A stretch of 64,000 bases of DNA from Janthinobacterium saanense (lineage in GTDB: Bacteria; Pseudomonadota; Gammaproteobacteria; Burkholderiales; Burkholderiaceae_D). Made by a program: the position numbers and the translations under genes. The stretch's first letter is position 1. Every line of letters begins with the position of its first letter. The stretch is from the NCBI RefSeq assembly GCF_014200675.1, contig NZ_JACHCI010000011.1, forward strand, positions 1 to 64,000, in the 5' to 3' direction. The notes below the pieces were generated by a model. It was not told the origin of the DNA. It was given only the letters and a program-made list of their open reading frames with translations, and ran no database searches. Positions 17,912-27,128 of the stretch are shown in pieces.

Positions 17912-18889
17912 ATGAACTACCTTTATTATGTGTTCGGCGCACTGATTTTCATCGCCGTGATGCTGTTCCTGACGGGCCTGTATCAAAGCTGGAACACGGC
18001 GCGCGGTCCGGAATCGGAAAGGGTGGCGCGCCGCCTGCGCATGATGTCGGCAGGAGCGCACTCCGGCGAACAAAACACCACCATGATCAAGCAGCGTCTG
18101 CTGAGCGATACACCGGCGCTGCAACGCATGCTGCTGGAAGTGCCGCGCGTCCATGCACTCGACCGCCTGCTGGAACAATCGGGACTGGCGTGGAGCGTGG
18201 CGCAGTGGCTGATGCTGGTGCTGCTGACTTTTCTCGTGGCCCTGCTTGCCAGCAGCTTTTTCGACATGCCCTGGTGGTTGCACCTGCTGGTCGCTGCCCT
18301 GTGCACCACGCTGCCCCTGTATTACATCGAACGGGCCAGGACACGCCGCCTGGAGCGTATCGGCATGCAGCTGCCCGATGCACTGGACCTGATGAGCCGG
18401 GCGCTGCGGGCAGGCCATGCTTTCCCCACGTCGCTGAAAATGGTCGGCGACGAAATGAATGCGCCGCTGGCCGACGAGTTCCGCATCGCCTTCGACGAAG
18501 TCAATTTCGGCATCGCCATGCAGGATGCGCTGATGAACCTGGCCACCCGCGTGCCCAGCACGGACGTACGCTACTTCGTGATTGCCGTGCTGATCCAGCG
18601 CGAAACAGGGGGCAATCTGTCCGAGCTGCTCGACAGCATCGCCAGGATCATCCGTGAACGCATGAAACTGCTGGGCCAGGTACGCGTGCTGTCGGCCGAA
18701 GCGCGCCTGTCGGCCTGGATCTTGTCGCTGCTGCCGTTTGCGGCGGCAGCGGTGATACAGCTGACCAATCCCACCTTCCTCGATTTGCTGTACCACGATC
18801 CCAGCGGCCAGAAAATGCTGGCCGGCGCGCTGGTGCTGATGCTGATCGGCATAGGAATCATGCGCAAGATCATCCATATCCATGTCTGA
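17912..18889 (+). CDS. tadB: TadB inner-membrane platform protein
   Basis: A 325-residue GspF-type membrane protein. Hydrophobic segments lie near residues 8-26, 98-118, 122-140 and 270-320, and the T2SSF domain (about 155-285) contains LPDALDLMSRALRAGHAF and a QRETGGNLSELLDSIARIIRER segment. I chose the ATG at 17912, preceded by GAGGGGAAG. With TadC it forms the inner-membrane platform for TadA. Confidence 0.95.
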   Translation: MNYLYYVFGALIFIAVMLFLTGLYQSWNTARGPESERVARRLRMMSAGAHSGEQNTTMIKQRLLSDTPALQRMLLEVPRVHALDRLLEQSGLAWSVAQWLMLVLLTFLVALLASSFFDMPWWLHLLVAALCTTLPLYYIERARTRRLERIGMQLPDALDLMSRALRAGHAFPTSLKMVGDEMNAPLADEFRIAFDEVNFGIAMQDALMNLATRVPSTDVRYFVIAVLIQRETGGNLSELLDSIARIIRERMKLLGQVRVLSAEARLSAWILSLLPFAAAAVIQLTNPTFLDLLYHDPSGQKMLAGALVLMLIGIGIMRKIIHIHV

Positions 18890-18920
18890 TGCCTGGCATC
18901 CGGGCAGTAGGAGAATCACC

Positions 18921-19853
18921 ATGACCACGCTGCAAATCAGTTTTCTGGGCCTGCTCTTCATTGCCGTGTTTGGCGGCGCCATGCTGGTGCTGCTGATCGC
19001 CATGCCCGATCCGCTACGCCAGCGCCTCGACAGCGCAGGCGTGACAGGGGCCGGCGGCACGCGCGCATGGCGGGCGCATTTCGTCAAGCTGAGCAGACCG
19101 CTGGCGCGCTTGTCCCTGCCGGAAGAAGGCTGGGAAAAATCGGCCACGCGCCTGCGCTTCATGCATGCGGGCTTGCGCCACCCATCGGCGCCCTTGCTGT
19201 ATTTCGGCGCCAAGACAGCGCTCGCCGTAGGTTTGCCCGTGCTGCTGTTTCTCGGCTTGAGCGTCGCCGGCGGCTACAACGATGTGACCTGGCTGCTGCT
19301 GGCGCTATTGCTGACGGCAGGCCTGGGTTATTACCTGCCCAACGGCTGGCTGAACCGCCGCATCCGCCTGCGCCAGCGCGATATCTTTGAAAGCTTTCCC
19401 GACGCGCTAGACCTGATGACGGTCTGCGTCGAAGCCGGCCTGGCGATGGACGCGGCGCTGGCCAGGGTCGCCTCGGAAATTGCCTTGAAAAGCCGCGTAC
19501 TGGCCGAGGAATTGCATCTGCTGACGCTGGAACTGCGGGCCGGCAATTCAAAAGAGCGGGCCTTGCGCAACCTGGCGCTGCGCACCGGCGTGGACGATGT
19601 CGACGCCCTGGTCGCCATGCTGATCCAGGCCGAACGTTTCGGCACCAGCATCGCCGCTTCGCTGCGCGTGCAATCGGATCAGCTGCGCACCAAGCGGCGC
19701 CAGCTGGCAGAAGAACAGGCGGCGAAAATTTCCCTCAAGCTACTGTTCCCCCTGATCTTCTTCATCTTTCCTTCGCTGCTGGTGGTGCTGATGGGCCCCG
19801 CCTTCTTGCAAATCTACCGCGTGCTGCTGCCTGGCATGGCTGGCGGAAATTAA
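18921..19853 (+). CDS. tadC: TadC inner-membrane platform protein
   Basis: A 310-residue GspF-type membrane protein, the partner of TadB. The T2SSF domain (about 160-285) has FPDALDLMTVCVEAGLAMDAAL and the QAERFGTSIAASLRVQSDQLR segment, followed by a C-terminal hydrophobic pair. I chose the ATG at 18921, which has AGGAG seven bases upstream; an in-frame ATG at 18882 would overlap tadB but lacks such a site. It is the last gene of the operon. tadD, which often follows, is not present. Confidence 0.94.
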   Translation: MTTLQISFLGLLFIAVFGGAMLVLLIAMPDPLRQRLDSAGVTGAGGTRAWRAHFVKLSRPLARLSLPEEGWEKSATRLRFMHAGLRHPSAPLLYFGAKTALAVGLPVLLFLGLSVAGGYNDVTWLLLALLLTAGLGYYLPNGWLNRRIRLRQRDIFESFPDALDLMTVCVEAGLAMDAALARVASEIALKSRVLAEELHLLTLELRAGNSKERALRNLALRTGVDDVDALVAMLIQAERFGTSIAASLRVQSDQLRTKRRQLAEEQAAKISLKLLFPLIFFIFPSLLVVLMGPAFLQIYRVLLPGMAGGN

Positions 19854-19872
19854 AGCAGGCTTTCCATACACC

Positions 19873-19903
19873 AAGAGCCGGACATCGCGTCCGGCTCTTT
19901 TTT
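19873..19903 (+). terminator. Intrinsic terminator of the Tad operon
   Basis: AAGAGCCGGAC pairs with GTCCGGCTCTT around a 5-nt loop and is followed by T. It ends the operon that begins at 7998. It lies three bases from the 3' end of the IS1595-type transposase gene on the opposite strand. Confidence 0.93.
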
Positions 19904-19906
19904 CCG

Positions 19907-20875
19907 CTATGTCACCGTCAGATGTGGGAACTCTCCCAGCGTTGCTTTTAATAATGTTTCAGCCGACAGGATACGCCTGGCGTCGAGTATCCAGCGCCAG
20001 CCCAGGTAACTGGGCAGATAGCGCGTCGCCACGCCATGAAAGATGCTCAGCCATCCGCGCAAGCGGCTGTGATACGCATTCACGTTCTGCACGTGGGCAG
20101 CACCGCGCACACGGATGCCGGCACGCAAGTTGACAGCTTGATGGCTGATGCCGGCCTCTCGGGCAAAGGCCGCATAAGCAGCATGGCCATCGCTGACCAG
20201 CAGGATATCGCGGTCGATCACGGGCGGCAAGCAATGCAGCAAGTGTTGCTTGCTCAGCTGACCCTTGCCTGTCACGAAATCAAGGGTTTGCCCCGTGCGG
20301 TCGCGTGCCACCAGGATGCAGACCTGCTCACTGGAAATACCGTGCTGCAGAGCATGTCCACCGCGCCGTCGTGCAGGGCGCCGCAAATGGCGGGCACCTT
20401 TTTCTGATTCCAGCAGATACATTTCATCGGCCTCGGTTATGCCGTGCAGGCATCGCGGACGGTCGGTTTTCGCCAACGCCAGAAAACGGTGGCGCCAGCG
20501 AAAGCTGGTATTGCGGTGTATCCCCAGTTGTTGCGCTGCCTTGCGCACCGAATCCGAGTTCAGCAGGCAATCGGCATAGTCCAGCCATAAGGCCTTATGG
20601 CGCAGATGAGCCAGAGGCGTACCCGTCAGTGCATTGAAAGTCTTGCCGCAAGACACGCAGCGATAGCGCTGCAAGTCGTTGGCGTGACCATGCCGGTGAA
20701 AATGCAGGGAGCGACAAACAGAACAGCACAGCCGTGCCTGTGCCGTGCGTTCGATCAGCGCGACACTCGCCTGCCCGGGCGGCGCGCCACATAACAGTTT
20801 CATCCCCTGCTGGCGCTGATGTCGAGAAAGTTCGGCGAACTGTGCGATCAATGCCTTCCATTGCATTTGCAGCAT
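19907..20875 (-). mobile_element. IS1595-family transposase
   Basis: A 322-residue transposase. A zinc ribbon (CCSVC...RYRCVSCGKTFN, about 50-80) precedes a helix-turn-helix (SVRKAAQQLGIHRNTSFRWRHRF) and an ISXO2-type DDE domain: EADEMYLLESEKG, LLVSDGHAAYAAFA and HVQNVNAYHSRLRGWL. The reading frame is complete. Terminal repeats could not be fixed with confidence; an imperfect match exists between about 19893-19909 and 20940-20956. It sits between the forward tad operon and the reverse tadEFG genes. Confidence 0.88.
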
Positions 20876-20896
20876 GGTGGTCTCCCTGTTTGAGTC

Positions 20897-20912
20897 GTCT
20901 GATCAGTCAGAC
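20897..20912. repeat. Inverted repeat upstream of the IS1595 transposase
   Basis: GTCTGA-TCAG-TCAGAC is a small perfect inverted repeat 22 bases upstream of the transposase start. It may be an operator or part of the element's end. Confidence 0.3.
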
Positions 20913-20972
20913 CTCAGTCTTGCAGGAAGATTCCCCTATTTATCGAGAACAGAGCTTTTTTATTTCAGCGGC

Positions 20973-22355
20973 TTACATGCTGATTCGCAATATTGCTGAC
21001 GCCAGTTTGGCGAAGCATGGTTTCAATTCATCGGCAGTGGCCGCGTGGCAATAGATACCCACCGGCTGGCCGGCACCTGCCGTCACGCAGCGCGACAGGG
21101 CGTCCGGCGTATTGGCCATGCATTTGAGGATATCCTCGCCCTTGTCGCTGGGCGGCGGGCCATTGGCCGCCGTCAATTCGCTGCCCAGGCCCAGGGTAAA
21201 TACATACATGCCTTCGGCGCGCGACTTGGCCGCCATCGCTTCGAGCAAGTTACGCGAGGCACGGTTGACATTGGTCCAGGTGGCGGCATTGCTGCTGGTA
21301 TCGTTGGTGACCGAGCGGGGCGTGCCGGTAATCACGGGAAACTCTTGCAAGGCAGGCAGATTCGTCGGATTGTGGGCGTTGTACCATAGAGGCAAGGCAG
21401 CCGGGTCGAGGTCCTTGACGATATTCGTATTCTGGTTGCACTTGCCAGCGGCCGTGGTGCCCTGCTTGTTGATCAGCCACAAGCCGGCTGGCGTGCCCGT
21501 CGTCGTACCATCGCCCGTCACCAGCGCGCCTGGCGTGGTGCAGTCGGCCGGCGTCTTGAACTTGAAGACGGATGAGATGGTATTCGGTGAGCCATCGGAG
21601 AAAAACACGATGACGCGCAAGCTGGAGCGGTTGGCCAGCGCAATGCTGTTCAACTGGTCGCGCGCATTCCATACGCCTTCGGAGGAATTCGTCAAGCCGC
21701 TAAAGCTGTACTTGCCGATGGCCGTACTCATTGCTGCCTGGTTAAAGCCCCGCGCCACCGTGTTAATCGGCGTATCGACCTCGGCGCCATACGAAAAATG
21801 GATCAGCGCCATGCGGTCCTGCGAGGGATTAAATTGGGTCAGGAATAATTGGGCGCTGCTGATCACGGTCGGCCCGACAGAAGACATGGAGCCCGAGGTA
21901 TCCATCACGAAGGCCAGATCCAGATCCTTGCGGATGGTTTCTGCCGAAGCGCTGACATTGAGCACATTAAAGCCCAGCACGCGCATCAGGGTGACCGGCA
22001 CCGTAGCGGTGGCCGCCGCATCGACGGTCACCTTGCCGCCGTCAAAGGTGATGGTGGGATTGTTGAAAGTGGGCGTGGCGCCCAAATAGCCAGTGGGAAA
22101 ATTGACCGCAAAAAATTTCTGCGCCGCTGCCTGTGCGCTGGCCCGCTGCGCATCCTGGCCCACGCCCTGCGTCACGGCGCGCGCGGCCGCGATGCTGGCC
22201 GAATCGACCGCCGCATTGAGCTTGGCGCGCACGATAAAGCCCAGCCCGGAATCGACGGCCAGCCCCACGGCGCCGATCAGCACCAGCAGCGACAAAGCCA
22301 CGACTATCAATACCTGTCCCCTGGCCTGGCGTACAGGCCTGGTCTGTTTTTTCAT
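20973..22355 (-). CDS. tadG: TadG-like pilus protein with von Willebrand A domain
   Basis: A 460-residue protein with an N-terminal TadE/TadG-like segment (RGQVLIVVALSLLVLIGAVGLAVDSGLGF) and a vWA domain carrying a complete MIDAS: DTSGSMSS (about 152-159), the TNSSEG threonine region and the FFSDGSPN aspartate. It has several Cys in the C-terminal half. It is a pseudopilin-like, exported protein thought to act at the tip or in anchoring Flp pili. It lies downstream of tadE and tadF in an operon that faces the main Tad operon. Confidence 0.92.
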   Translation of the reverse strand: MKKQTRPVRQARGQVLIVVALSLLVLIGAVGLAVDSGLGFIVRAKLNAAVDSASIAAARAVTQGVGQDAQRASAQAAAQKFFAVNFPTGYLGATPTFNNPTITFDGGKVTVDAAATATVPVTLMRVLGFNVLNVSASAETIRKDLDLAFVMDTSGSMSSVGPTVISSAQLFLTQFNPSQDRMALIHFSYGAEVDTPINTVARGFNQAAMSTAIGKYSFSGLTNSSEGVWNARDQLNSIALANRSSLRVIVFFSDGSPNTISSVFKFKTPADCTTPGALVTGDGTTTGTPAGLWLINKQGTTAAGKCNQNTNIVKDLDPAALPLWYNAHNPTNLPALQEFPVITGTPRSVTNDTSSNAATWTNVNRASRNLLEAMAAKSRAEGMYVFTLGLGSELTAANGPPPSDKGEDILKCMANTPDALSRCVTAGAGQPVGIYCHAATADELKPCFAKLASAILRISM

Positions 22356-22389
22356 GATCTTCTCCAGGTACCGGACAAGACTGTCCGGG

Positions 22390-22977
22390 TCAAAATATAG
22401 TCTTGGCGTACAGGTCGCCGCTCAGCGTTGGCGTATGTGCCCCAAAACCCAGGTTGATGCCGGAAAACAGTATCGTCGAGTGATACATGCTTTCCACGAC
22501 ATAAATGACTTCACCATTGGCCAGCTGGTTGCTCATGGCGTCGTTGATGGGTGAACCCGCGCTGGGTATGCTGCTGCAAGTGCCGGTGCCATCGCTGGTC
22601 CAGCTGCTGCAGCTCCATACCTTGCTGGGCTGATGCAAGCCCTGGGTCCAGCGGTATTGCGCCAGGATGACATCTTGCTTGCCAGGACCATTGCCCATGA
22701 TCTTGTTGATGTAGATGCTGCCGTTGTTGGGCATGTCCAGCGGCGGCGTGGTCATGGCCAGCGCTGTCATGATGGTTTGCGGGTCTTGCGATGAACGCGA
22801 TGCCAGATTGGCGCCTTCACGGCTCAGATTGGTCAGTATCATGTCGCCCTGCACGACGCGCGCAAGGTCGAAGATCGGGATGGCCAACATCAGCATGAAG
22901 GGCAAGACCAGGGCGAATTCCACGGCGGCCAGGCCTTGCTGCCGGCCTGCGCCGCGGGGGAGCTTGGATGGCGTCAT
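22390..22977 (-). CDS. tadF: TadF/TadE-like minor pseudopilin
   Basis: A 195-residue protein with the TadE-type N-terminal region (RQQGLAAVEFALVLPFMLMLAIPIFDLARV, about 12-40), including the Glu at position 5 of the processed form, and a periplasmic C-terminal part. Its start overlaps the stop of the upstream tadE gene by one base (22977). Assigned as TadF from operon position; TadE and TadF are hard to tell apart by sequence. Confidence 0.88.
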   Translation of the reverse strand: MTPSKLPRGAGRQQGLAAVEFALVLPFMLMLAIPIFDLARVVQGDMILTNLSREGANLASRSSQDPQTIMTALAMTTPPLDMPNNGSIYINKIMGNGPGKQDVILAQYRWTQGLHQPSKVWSCSSWTSDGTGTCSSIPSAGSPINDAMSNQLANGEVIYVVESMYHSTILFSGINLGFGAHTPTLSGDLYAKTIF

Positions 22978-23495
22978 CAGAAGGCCTCATTGCGCATGGT
23001 GGCGGCGACGCTGAAGGTGTACTGGCCGGTAACGTGATTTTGCTTGCTGGGATTAAGCAAGGCCATCAAACGCCAGGCCGGTGTGATGATGGGCCAGCTA
23101 CAATTGACCTGTAGCACCACAATATCGCCAGCGGCGCCAAACATATTGTTGTTGTAAGAGGCTTGCGCCTGAGACACTCCATTGACCACGATCACCGGAC
23201 TGACCATGGCATACAGGCCAACCGAGCTATCGCTGATTTTTTGCAGCACCGCCTCGTAACGCTGTTTGTTCGCGGTGGCAGGATCGAGGTTGTTTTGCCC
23301 GGTGATGGAATAGCGCGCGCCTTCGCGCACCGCATATTGCATCGTCAGGTTAACCCAGAACATGATCCCCAACTCCATGATCATGGCCATGAGGAAAAAA
23401 AGGATGGGAGCGATCAAGGCAAATTCCAGCAGCGCCGCGCCGCCTGAGCGCCGTTTCAGGCGCAACTCCCCCTTACAGCCGCTTCTAGTCTGCAT
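22977..23495 (-). CDS. tadE: TadE-like minor pseudopilin
   Basis: A 172-residue pseudopilin. The basic leader KRRSGG precedes AALLEFALIAPILFFLMAMI, where the Glu in LEFAL is the Glu5 equivalent. The periplasmic part follows, with one Cys (QVNCSW). It is the first gene of the reverse tadE-tadF-tadG operon, with a good predicted promoter at 23577-23605. Confidence 0.9.
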   Translation of the reverse strand: MQTRSGCKGELRLKRRSGGAALLEFALIAPILFFLMAMIMELGIMFWVNLTMQYAVREGARYSITGQNNLDPATANKQRYEAVLQKISDSSVGLYAMVSPVIVVNGVSQAQASYNNNMFGAAGDIVVLQVNCSWPIITPAWRLMALLNPSKQNHVTGQYTFSVAATMRNEAF

Positions 23496-23576
23496 GATTT
23501 ACTCGCTTGGACAGGTCGCTTCCGGTCGCATGCCGGAGTTGCGTGAAAGACAAATAAATTGTGCTTTCAATAATTT

Positions 23577-23605
23577 AATTTAGGTAATTCGGAGCCGGAA
23601 GTCAA
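23577..23605 (-). promoter_or_regulatory. Predicted sigma-70 promoter of tadEFG
   Basis: On the minus strand TTGACT (23605-23600), a 17-bp spacer and TAAATT (23582-23577) form a plausible promoter about 80 bases before the tadE start. It implies that tadEFG is transcribed independently of the forward operon. Confidence 0.5.
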
Positions 23606-23655
23606 GGCCTGAATAGAAGAGATGCGCGTCTGGCGACAGTAGCGGAAGGAGTAGG

Positions 23656-24177
23656 CTAGCGTGGCAGCAAGGCACGGTCGGCCGGGTTCAGCAAGAAACC
23701 TTGCAGTATCTCTTGCAGCTGCGGCAACTGCGCTACATACGCGGGAATACCCAGCTGGCGTGCGCCAAAATAGTGGGCGATGATATCGCCCTGCTGCTCC
23801 ATATTGAAATCAGACAATACCCCGCCCGCGCTGGCCGTGTAGCGGTAGGCGCGCTGGCCACTATAGCCGCCACGCAAGGCCAGCAACAGACCGTGCAGCA
23901 AGACGTGATAACCGCGCTGGTACTGCCAGACATGCACCATTTCATGGATAAAGAACAGCTTGCCGCCATTGCCCTCGTGTGAAAAATCGTCGCGGTACTG
24001 GGCCGGCATGAAATGCAGGCTGCCACGCGGCGTCATGGCCGTGTTCTGGTCTTGCAAGCCGAAGGGAAGGAAGGAGCCGCGCACCACGCGCACGCGCGCA
24101 TAGTCGATGGCGCCCTGAAAGACGCTACGGGCCATGGCGATTTCGCCAGGCGTCAGGGGACGGCGCAATCTGTGCAT
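23656..24177 (-). CDS. HExxH zinc-metallopeptidase-like protein of unknown role
   Basis: A 173-residue protein with a zincin signature, FIHEMVHVWQYQRG (HExxH, about 103-116). The rest (TPGEIAMARSVFQGAIDYARVRV and a C-terminal NMEQQGDIIAHYFGARQLG) resembles short proteins annotated as vgr-related or Rhs-associated. It has no signal peptide and no membrane segment. It lies downstream of eda with about 60 bases between, all on the minus strand. Metal binding is likely; peptidase activity is not certain. Confidence 0.75.
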   Translation of the reverse strand: MHRLRRPLTPGEIAMARSVFQGAIDYARVRVVRGSFLPFGLQDQNTAMTPRGSLHFMPAQYRDDFSHEGNGGKLFFIHEMVHVWQYQRGYHVLLHGLLLALRGGYSGQRAYRYTASAGGVLSDFNMEQQGDIIAHYFGARQLGIPAYVAQLPQLQEILQGFLLNPADRALLPR

Positions 24178-24197
24178 GGCCGCTTTAAAGAGTCAGC

Positions 24198-24221
24198 GCG
24201 GCAAGCTTTATCGCTTGCCGC
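24198..24221 (-). terminator. Hairpin after edd-eda (probable terminator)
   Basis: GCGGCAAGC (24198-24206) pairs with GCTTGCCGC (24213-24221) around a 6-nt loop, 16 bases after the eda stop. The following minus-strand bases (TGACTCTTTAAA) are only weakly T-rich, so termination may be partial. Confidence 0.5.
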
Positions 24222-24237
24222 ACAGTCATGCAAATAC

Positions 24238-24867
24238 TTAGGCAGAGCGCAAGCCGCTGGCTGCCTTGGCGATTTCCGTGATGCGGTCCCAGTTGCCGGC
24301 CGCGATCGCGTCTTTCGGCGTCAGCCACGAACCGCCTACGCAGGCGACGTTTTTCAGGGCCAGGAATTGCGAGGCCGTCTCTTGCGAAATGCCGCCCGTC
24401 GGGCAGAAGGTCACGTCAGGCAGAGGGCCGTAGATGGCGTTGAGCATGCCGATGCCGCCGGCTGGCACGGCCGGGAACAGTTTCAGCTGCTGAAAGCCGT
24501 TTTCACGCGCCGCCATCACTTCGCCTGGCGTCATTACGCCTGGCAACAGTGGCAAGCCGCTGCTTTTCGCCGCCGCCACCAGCGCTGCCGTCAAGCCTGG
24601 CGAGACGCCAAACACGGCGCCTGCATCGCGCGCCTGGGCAAATTCCTCGGGACGGGTCAGGGTGCCCACGCCGACGATGGCGCCCGGCACTTCGGACATG
24701 GCGCGTATCGCTTCCAGGCCGTGTTTGGTGCGCAGGGTGACTTCCAGCACGCGGATGCCGCCCGCCACCAGCGCGCGCGCCAGCGGTACGGCATGGTCAG
24801 GGTCGTCGATCGCGATCACGGGGATCACGCTCGAGGTGCGCATAATTTCCAGTAATGTCATGGTCAT
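24238..24867 (-). CDS. eda: KDPG / KHG aldolase
   Basis: The last step of the Entner-Doudoroff pathway: it cleaves 2-keto-3-deoxy-6-phosphogluconate to pyruvate and glyceraldehyde-3-phosphate. The 209-residue product has RVLEVTLRT (catalytic Glu), GVGTLTRPEEFAQA, the Schiff-base Lys in LKLFPA and the phosphate site FCPTGGIS. The gene starts two bases after edd ends, and its ribosome-binding site (AAGGAAA) lies within the last edd codons, so the two are coupled. Confidence 0.97.
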   Translation of the reverse strand: MTMTLLEIMRTSSVIPVIAIDDPDHAVPLARALVAGGIRVLEVTLRTKHGLEAIRAMSEVPGAIVGVGTLTRPEEFAQARDAGAVFGVSPGLTAALVAAAKSSGLPLLPGVMTPGEVMAARENGFQQLKLFPAVPAGGIGMLNAIYGPLPDVTFCPTGGISQETASQFLALKNVACVGGSWLTPKDAIAAGNWDRITEIAKAASGLRSA

Positions 24868-24869
24868 CT

Positions 24870-26783
24870 TTATTTCCTTGCCAAAAAGTCTTCATCGGAA
24901 CCTGGCACAGTATCGCCGACATTGTCGGCTTCGTGCAAGGCAACCGTGGTGGGAATCGGCGACGGCAGGCTGAAGGTGGTGGCACCCTCTTCTGCCGCGC
25001 TGACGGTGGAACGGAACATGGAAAACAGCTCGCGGCCCATGCCGACATGATTCGGCGACAGGTCGGCGTGCACCAGGGTGCGCGCATGCCAGACGTCAAG
25101 CGGCACCAGCGCTTCGAGCACGCCCGTGAAGGCGTCGAGGCGGATGACATCGCCATCGCGCACCAGGCCCAGCGGGCCGCCAGCCAAAATTTCAGGCGAC
25201 ACGTGGATCGCTGCAGGCACCTTGCCCGACGCGCCCGACATGCGGCCATCGGTGACCAGCGCCACGTGGCGGCCGGCATCCTGCAAGTTGGCCAGCGCTG
25301 GCGTCAGCGCATGCAATTCCGGCATGCCGTTGGCGCGCGGACCCTGGAAGCGCAGCACGGCGACGAAATCGCGGTCCAGCTTGCCAGCCTTGTAGGCGGC
25401 CATGAAATCTTCCTGCGAGTTAAAGACGATGGCAGGCGCTTCCACCGTGCGGTGCTGCGGCTTGACGGCCGAGACCTTCATCACGGCGCGGCCCAGGTTG
25501 CCGGCCACCAAGACCATGCCGCCGTCCGGTGCGAACGGGTTCGATGCCGGACGCAGCACGTTTTCGTCGGCGCTGGTCTTCGGCGCATCTTTCCAGAACA
25601 CTTTGCCATCTTCACCCAGGAAAGGCTCGGTGCAGTGCGCGCGCAAGCCGTGGCCCAGAATGGTGTTGACGTCTTCGTGCAGCAAGCCGGCGTCCAGCAA
25701 TTCGCGGATCAGGTAACCGGTGCCGCCAGCGGCGTGGAAATGGTTCACGTCGGCGTCGCCGTTCGGGTAGATGCGCGTCAGCATCGGCACGATGGCCGAC
25801 AATTCATTGAAGTCGTTCCAGTCGATCACGATGCCGGCCGCCTTGGCGATCGCCACCAGATGCAGGGTGTGGTTGGTCGAACCGCCCGTGGCCAGCAAGC
25901 CCACGACGGCGTTGACGATACATTTTTCATCGACGATATGGCCGACCGGCAAGTAGCTGCCGCTTTGCGCCGTGATGACTGCTGCGCGCTGGGCGGCGGC
26001 GGTCGTCAATGCATCGCGCAATGGCGTGTTCGGCGTAATGAAGGCGGCGCCCGGCAAATGCAGGCCCATCACTTCCATCAGCATCTGGTTGCTGTTGGCT
26101 GTACCATAAAAGGTACATGTGCCGGCGCCGTGGTAAGCCTTGGATTCGCCTTCCAGCAAGTCTTCACGCGTGGCCTTGCCTTGCGCATACAACTGGCGCA
26201 CCTTGGCTTTTTCCTGGTTCGACAGGCCCGACGTCATCGGACCGGCCGGCACGAACACGGCCGGCAAATGGCCAAAATGCAAGGCGCCGATCAGCAGGCC
26301 CGGCACGATCTTGTCGCACACGCCCAGGTACAGGGCCGAGTCGAACATATTGTGTGACAGCGCAACAGCGGTCGACATGGCGATGGTGTCGCGCGAAAAC
26401 AGCGACAATTCCATGCCCGGCTGGCCTTGCGTCACGCCATCGCACATGGCAGGCACGCCGCCGGCGAACTGGGCCACGGCGCCCACTTCGCGCACGGCTT
26501 CCTTGATAATCTGCGGGAAACGCTCGAAGGGCTGGTGTGCCGACAGCATGTCGTTGTACGAGGACACGATGGCCACCGACGGCTTCTTGTATTCTTTCAG
26601 CGACAGCTTGTCGTTGGTGGGGAAGGCGGCAAAGCCGTGGGCCAGGTTGGTGCACGACAAGGCGCCGCGCTGCACGCCCTGGATGCGGGCCGCGTCCAGA
26701 TGCGCCAGATAGGCGCCGCGCGACGGCCGGCTGCGCGCGATGATGCGCGCTGTTACGGATTCGACTACTGGATGCAGCGCCAT
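24870..26783 (-). CDS. edd: 6-phosphogluconate dehydratase
   Basis: It dehydrates 6-phosphogluconate to KDPG and carries an oxygen-sensitive iron-sulfur cluster. The 637-residue product is somewhat longer than the usual 600 or so. Motifs include [23 protein letters not shown], the cluster Cys in [12 protein letters not shown], and [25 protein letters not shown] chose the ATG at 26783 because AAGGAAA precedes it and the family begins close to this point ([14 protein letters not shown]); longer in-frame starts upstream run through the operator region. A HexR-like operator lies 28 bases upstream. Confidence 0.97.
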   Translation of the reverse strand: MALHPVVESVTARIIARSRPSRGAYLAHLDAARIQGVQRGALSCTNLAHGFAAFPTNDKLSLKEYKKPSVAIVSSYNDMLSAHQPFERFPQIIKEAVREVGAVAQFAGGVPAMCDGVTQGQPGMELSLFSRDTIAMSTAVALSHNMFDSALYLGVCDKIVPGLLIGALHFGHLPAVFVPAGPMTSGLSNQEKAKVRQLYAQGKATREDLLEGESKAYHGAGTCTFYGTANSNQMLMEVMGLHLPGAAFITPNTPLRDALTTAAAQRAAVITAQSGSYLPVGHIVDEKCIVNAVVGLLATGGSTNHTLHLVAIAKAAGIVIDWNDFNELSAIVPMLTRIYPNGDADVNHFHAAGGTGYLIRELLDAGLLHEDVNTILGHGLRAHCTEPFLGEDGKVFWKDAPKTSADENVLRPASNPFAPDGGMVLVAGNLGRAVMKVSAVKPQHRTVEAPAIVFNSQEDFMAAYKAGKLDRDFVAVLRFQGPRANGMPELHALTPALANLQDAGRHVALVTDGRMSGASGKVPAAIHVSPEILAGGPLGLVRDGDVIRLDAFTGVLEALVPLDVWHARTLVHADLSPNHVGMGRELFSMFRSTVSAAEEGATTFSLPSPIPTTVALHEADNVGDTVPGSDEDFLARK

Positions 26784-26810
26784 GATGGATTTCCTTAAAA
26801 AAGTATTTTG

Positions 26811-26825
26811 TGAAATTTTACTACA
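26811..26825 (-). promoter_or_regulatory. HexR-like operator upstream of edd-eda
   Basis: On the minus strand TGTAGTAAAATTTCA, close to the HexR consensus known from gammaproteobacteria (TGTAATwwwATTACA; half-sites TGTAGT and ATTTCA). It is 28 bases before the edd start, overlapping the probable promoter. The gene for the likely regulator, hexR, is in this window. Confidence 0.65.
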
Positions 26826-27000
26826 AAATGGTAAAGAAGAAGCACTCTTGCTGGGTTCAACAAGAGAAATAATCGATGGGATGGCATCTATACTGGATAA
26901 AAACACAAAACATTATCTTTGCGCATCTTTCCCCTGCGGCCTTGACGCTACTGCGAAAATACGGGAAAAGGCTGGCAAAGACGACGCATGCAGAACAATC

Positions 27001-27015
27001 TGTAGTGAAATTACC
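27001..27015 (+). promoter_or_regulatory. HexR-like operator upstream of pgi
   Basis: TGTAGTGAAATTACC fits the HexR consensus except for the last base and two tolerated changes. It overlaps the expected -35 region of the predicted pgi promoter (-10 TATTAT at 27027-27032), so binding would block RNA polymerase. Confidence 0.7.
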
Positions 27016-27128
27016 TTTTTCTGATGTATTATTCTCACACCCGTGCCGTCATCGCCGTTCGCGGCAACGCTGACCACACCCCATTTAACCGAGACTAGTA
27101 CTTACTCACGCCACCCAAGCCGACCGCC

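Larger units (their letters stand above)
26784..27128. promoter_or_regulatory. Divergent control region between edd and pgi
   Basis: This 345-bp gap holds no gene and is much richer in A and T than the coding regions around it. It contains two HexR-like operators, one near each gene (26811-26825 and 27001-27015). A possible pgi -10 element, TATTAT, lies at 27027-27032, with the -35 position falling inside the second operator. The arrangement fits repression of both directions by one regulator. Confidence 0.6.

Noticed and set aside
19893..20956. Possible terminal inverted repeats of the IS1595 element (19893-19909 and 20940-20956)
   Set aside because: Only about 12 of 17 bases agree and the left end overlaps the tadC terminator; no target-site duplication could be seen, so the ends are left open.
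24855..26357. 500-codon plus-strand frame opposite edd
   Set aside because: Antisense shadow of edd; Gly/Arg/His-rich and without family features.
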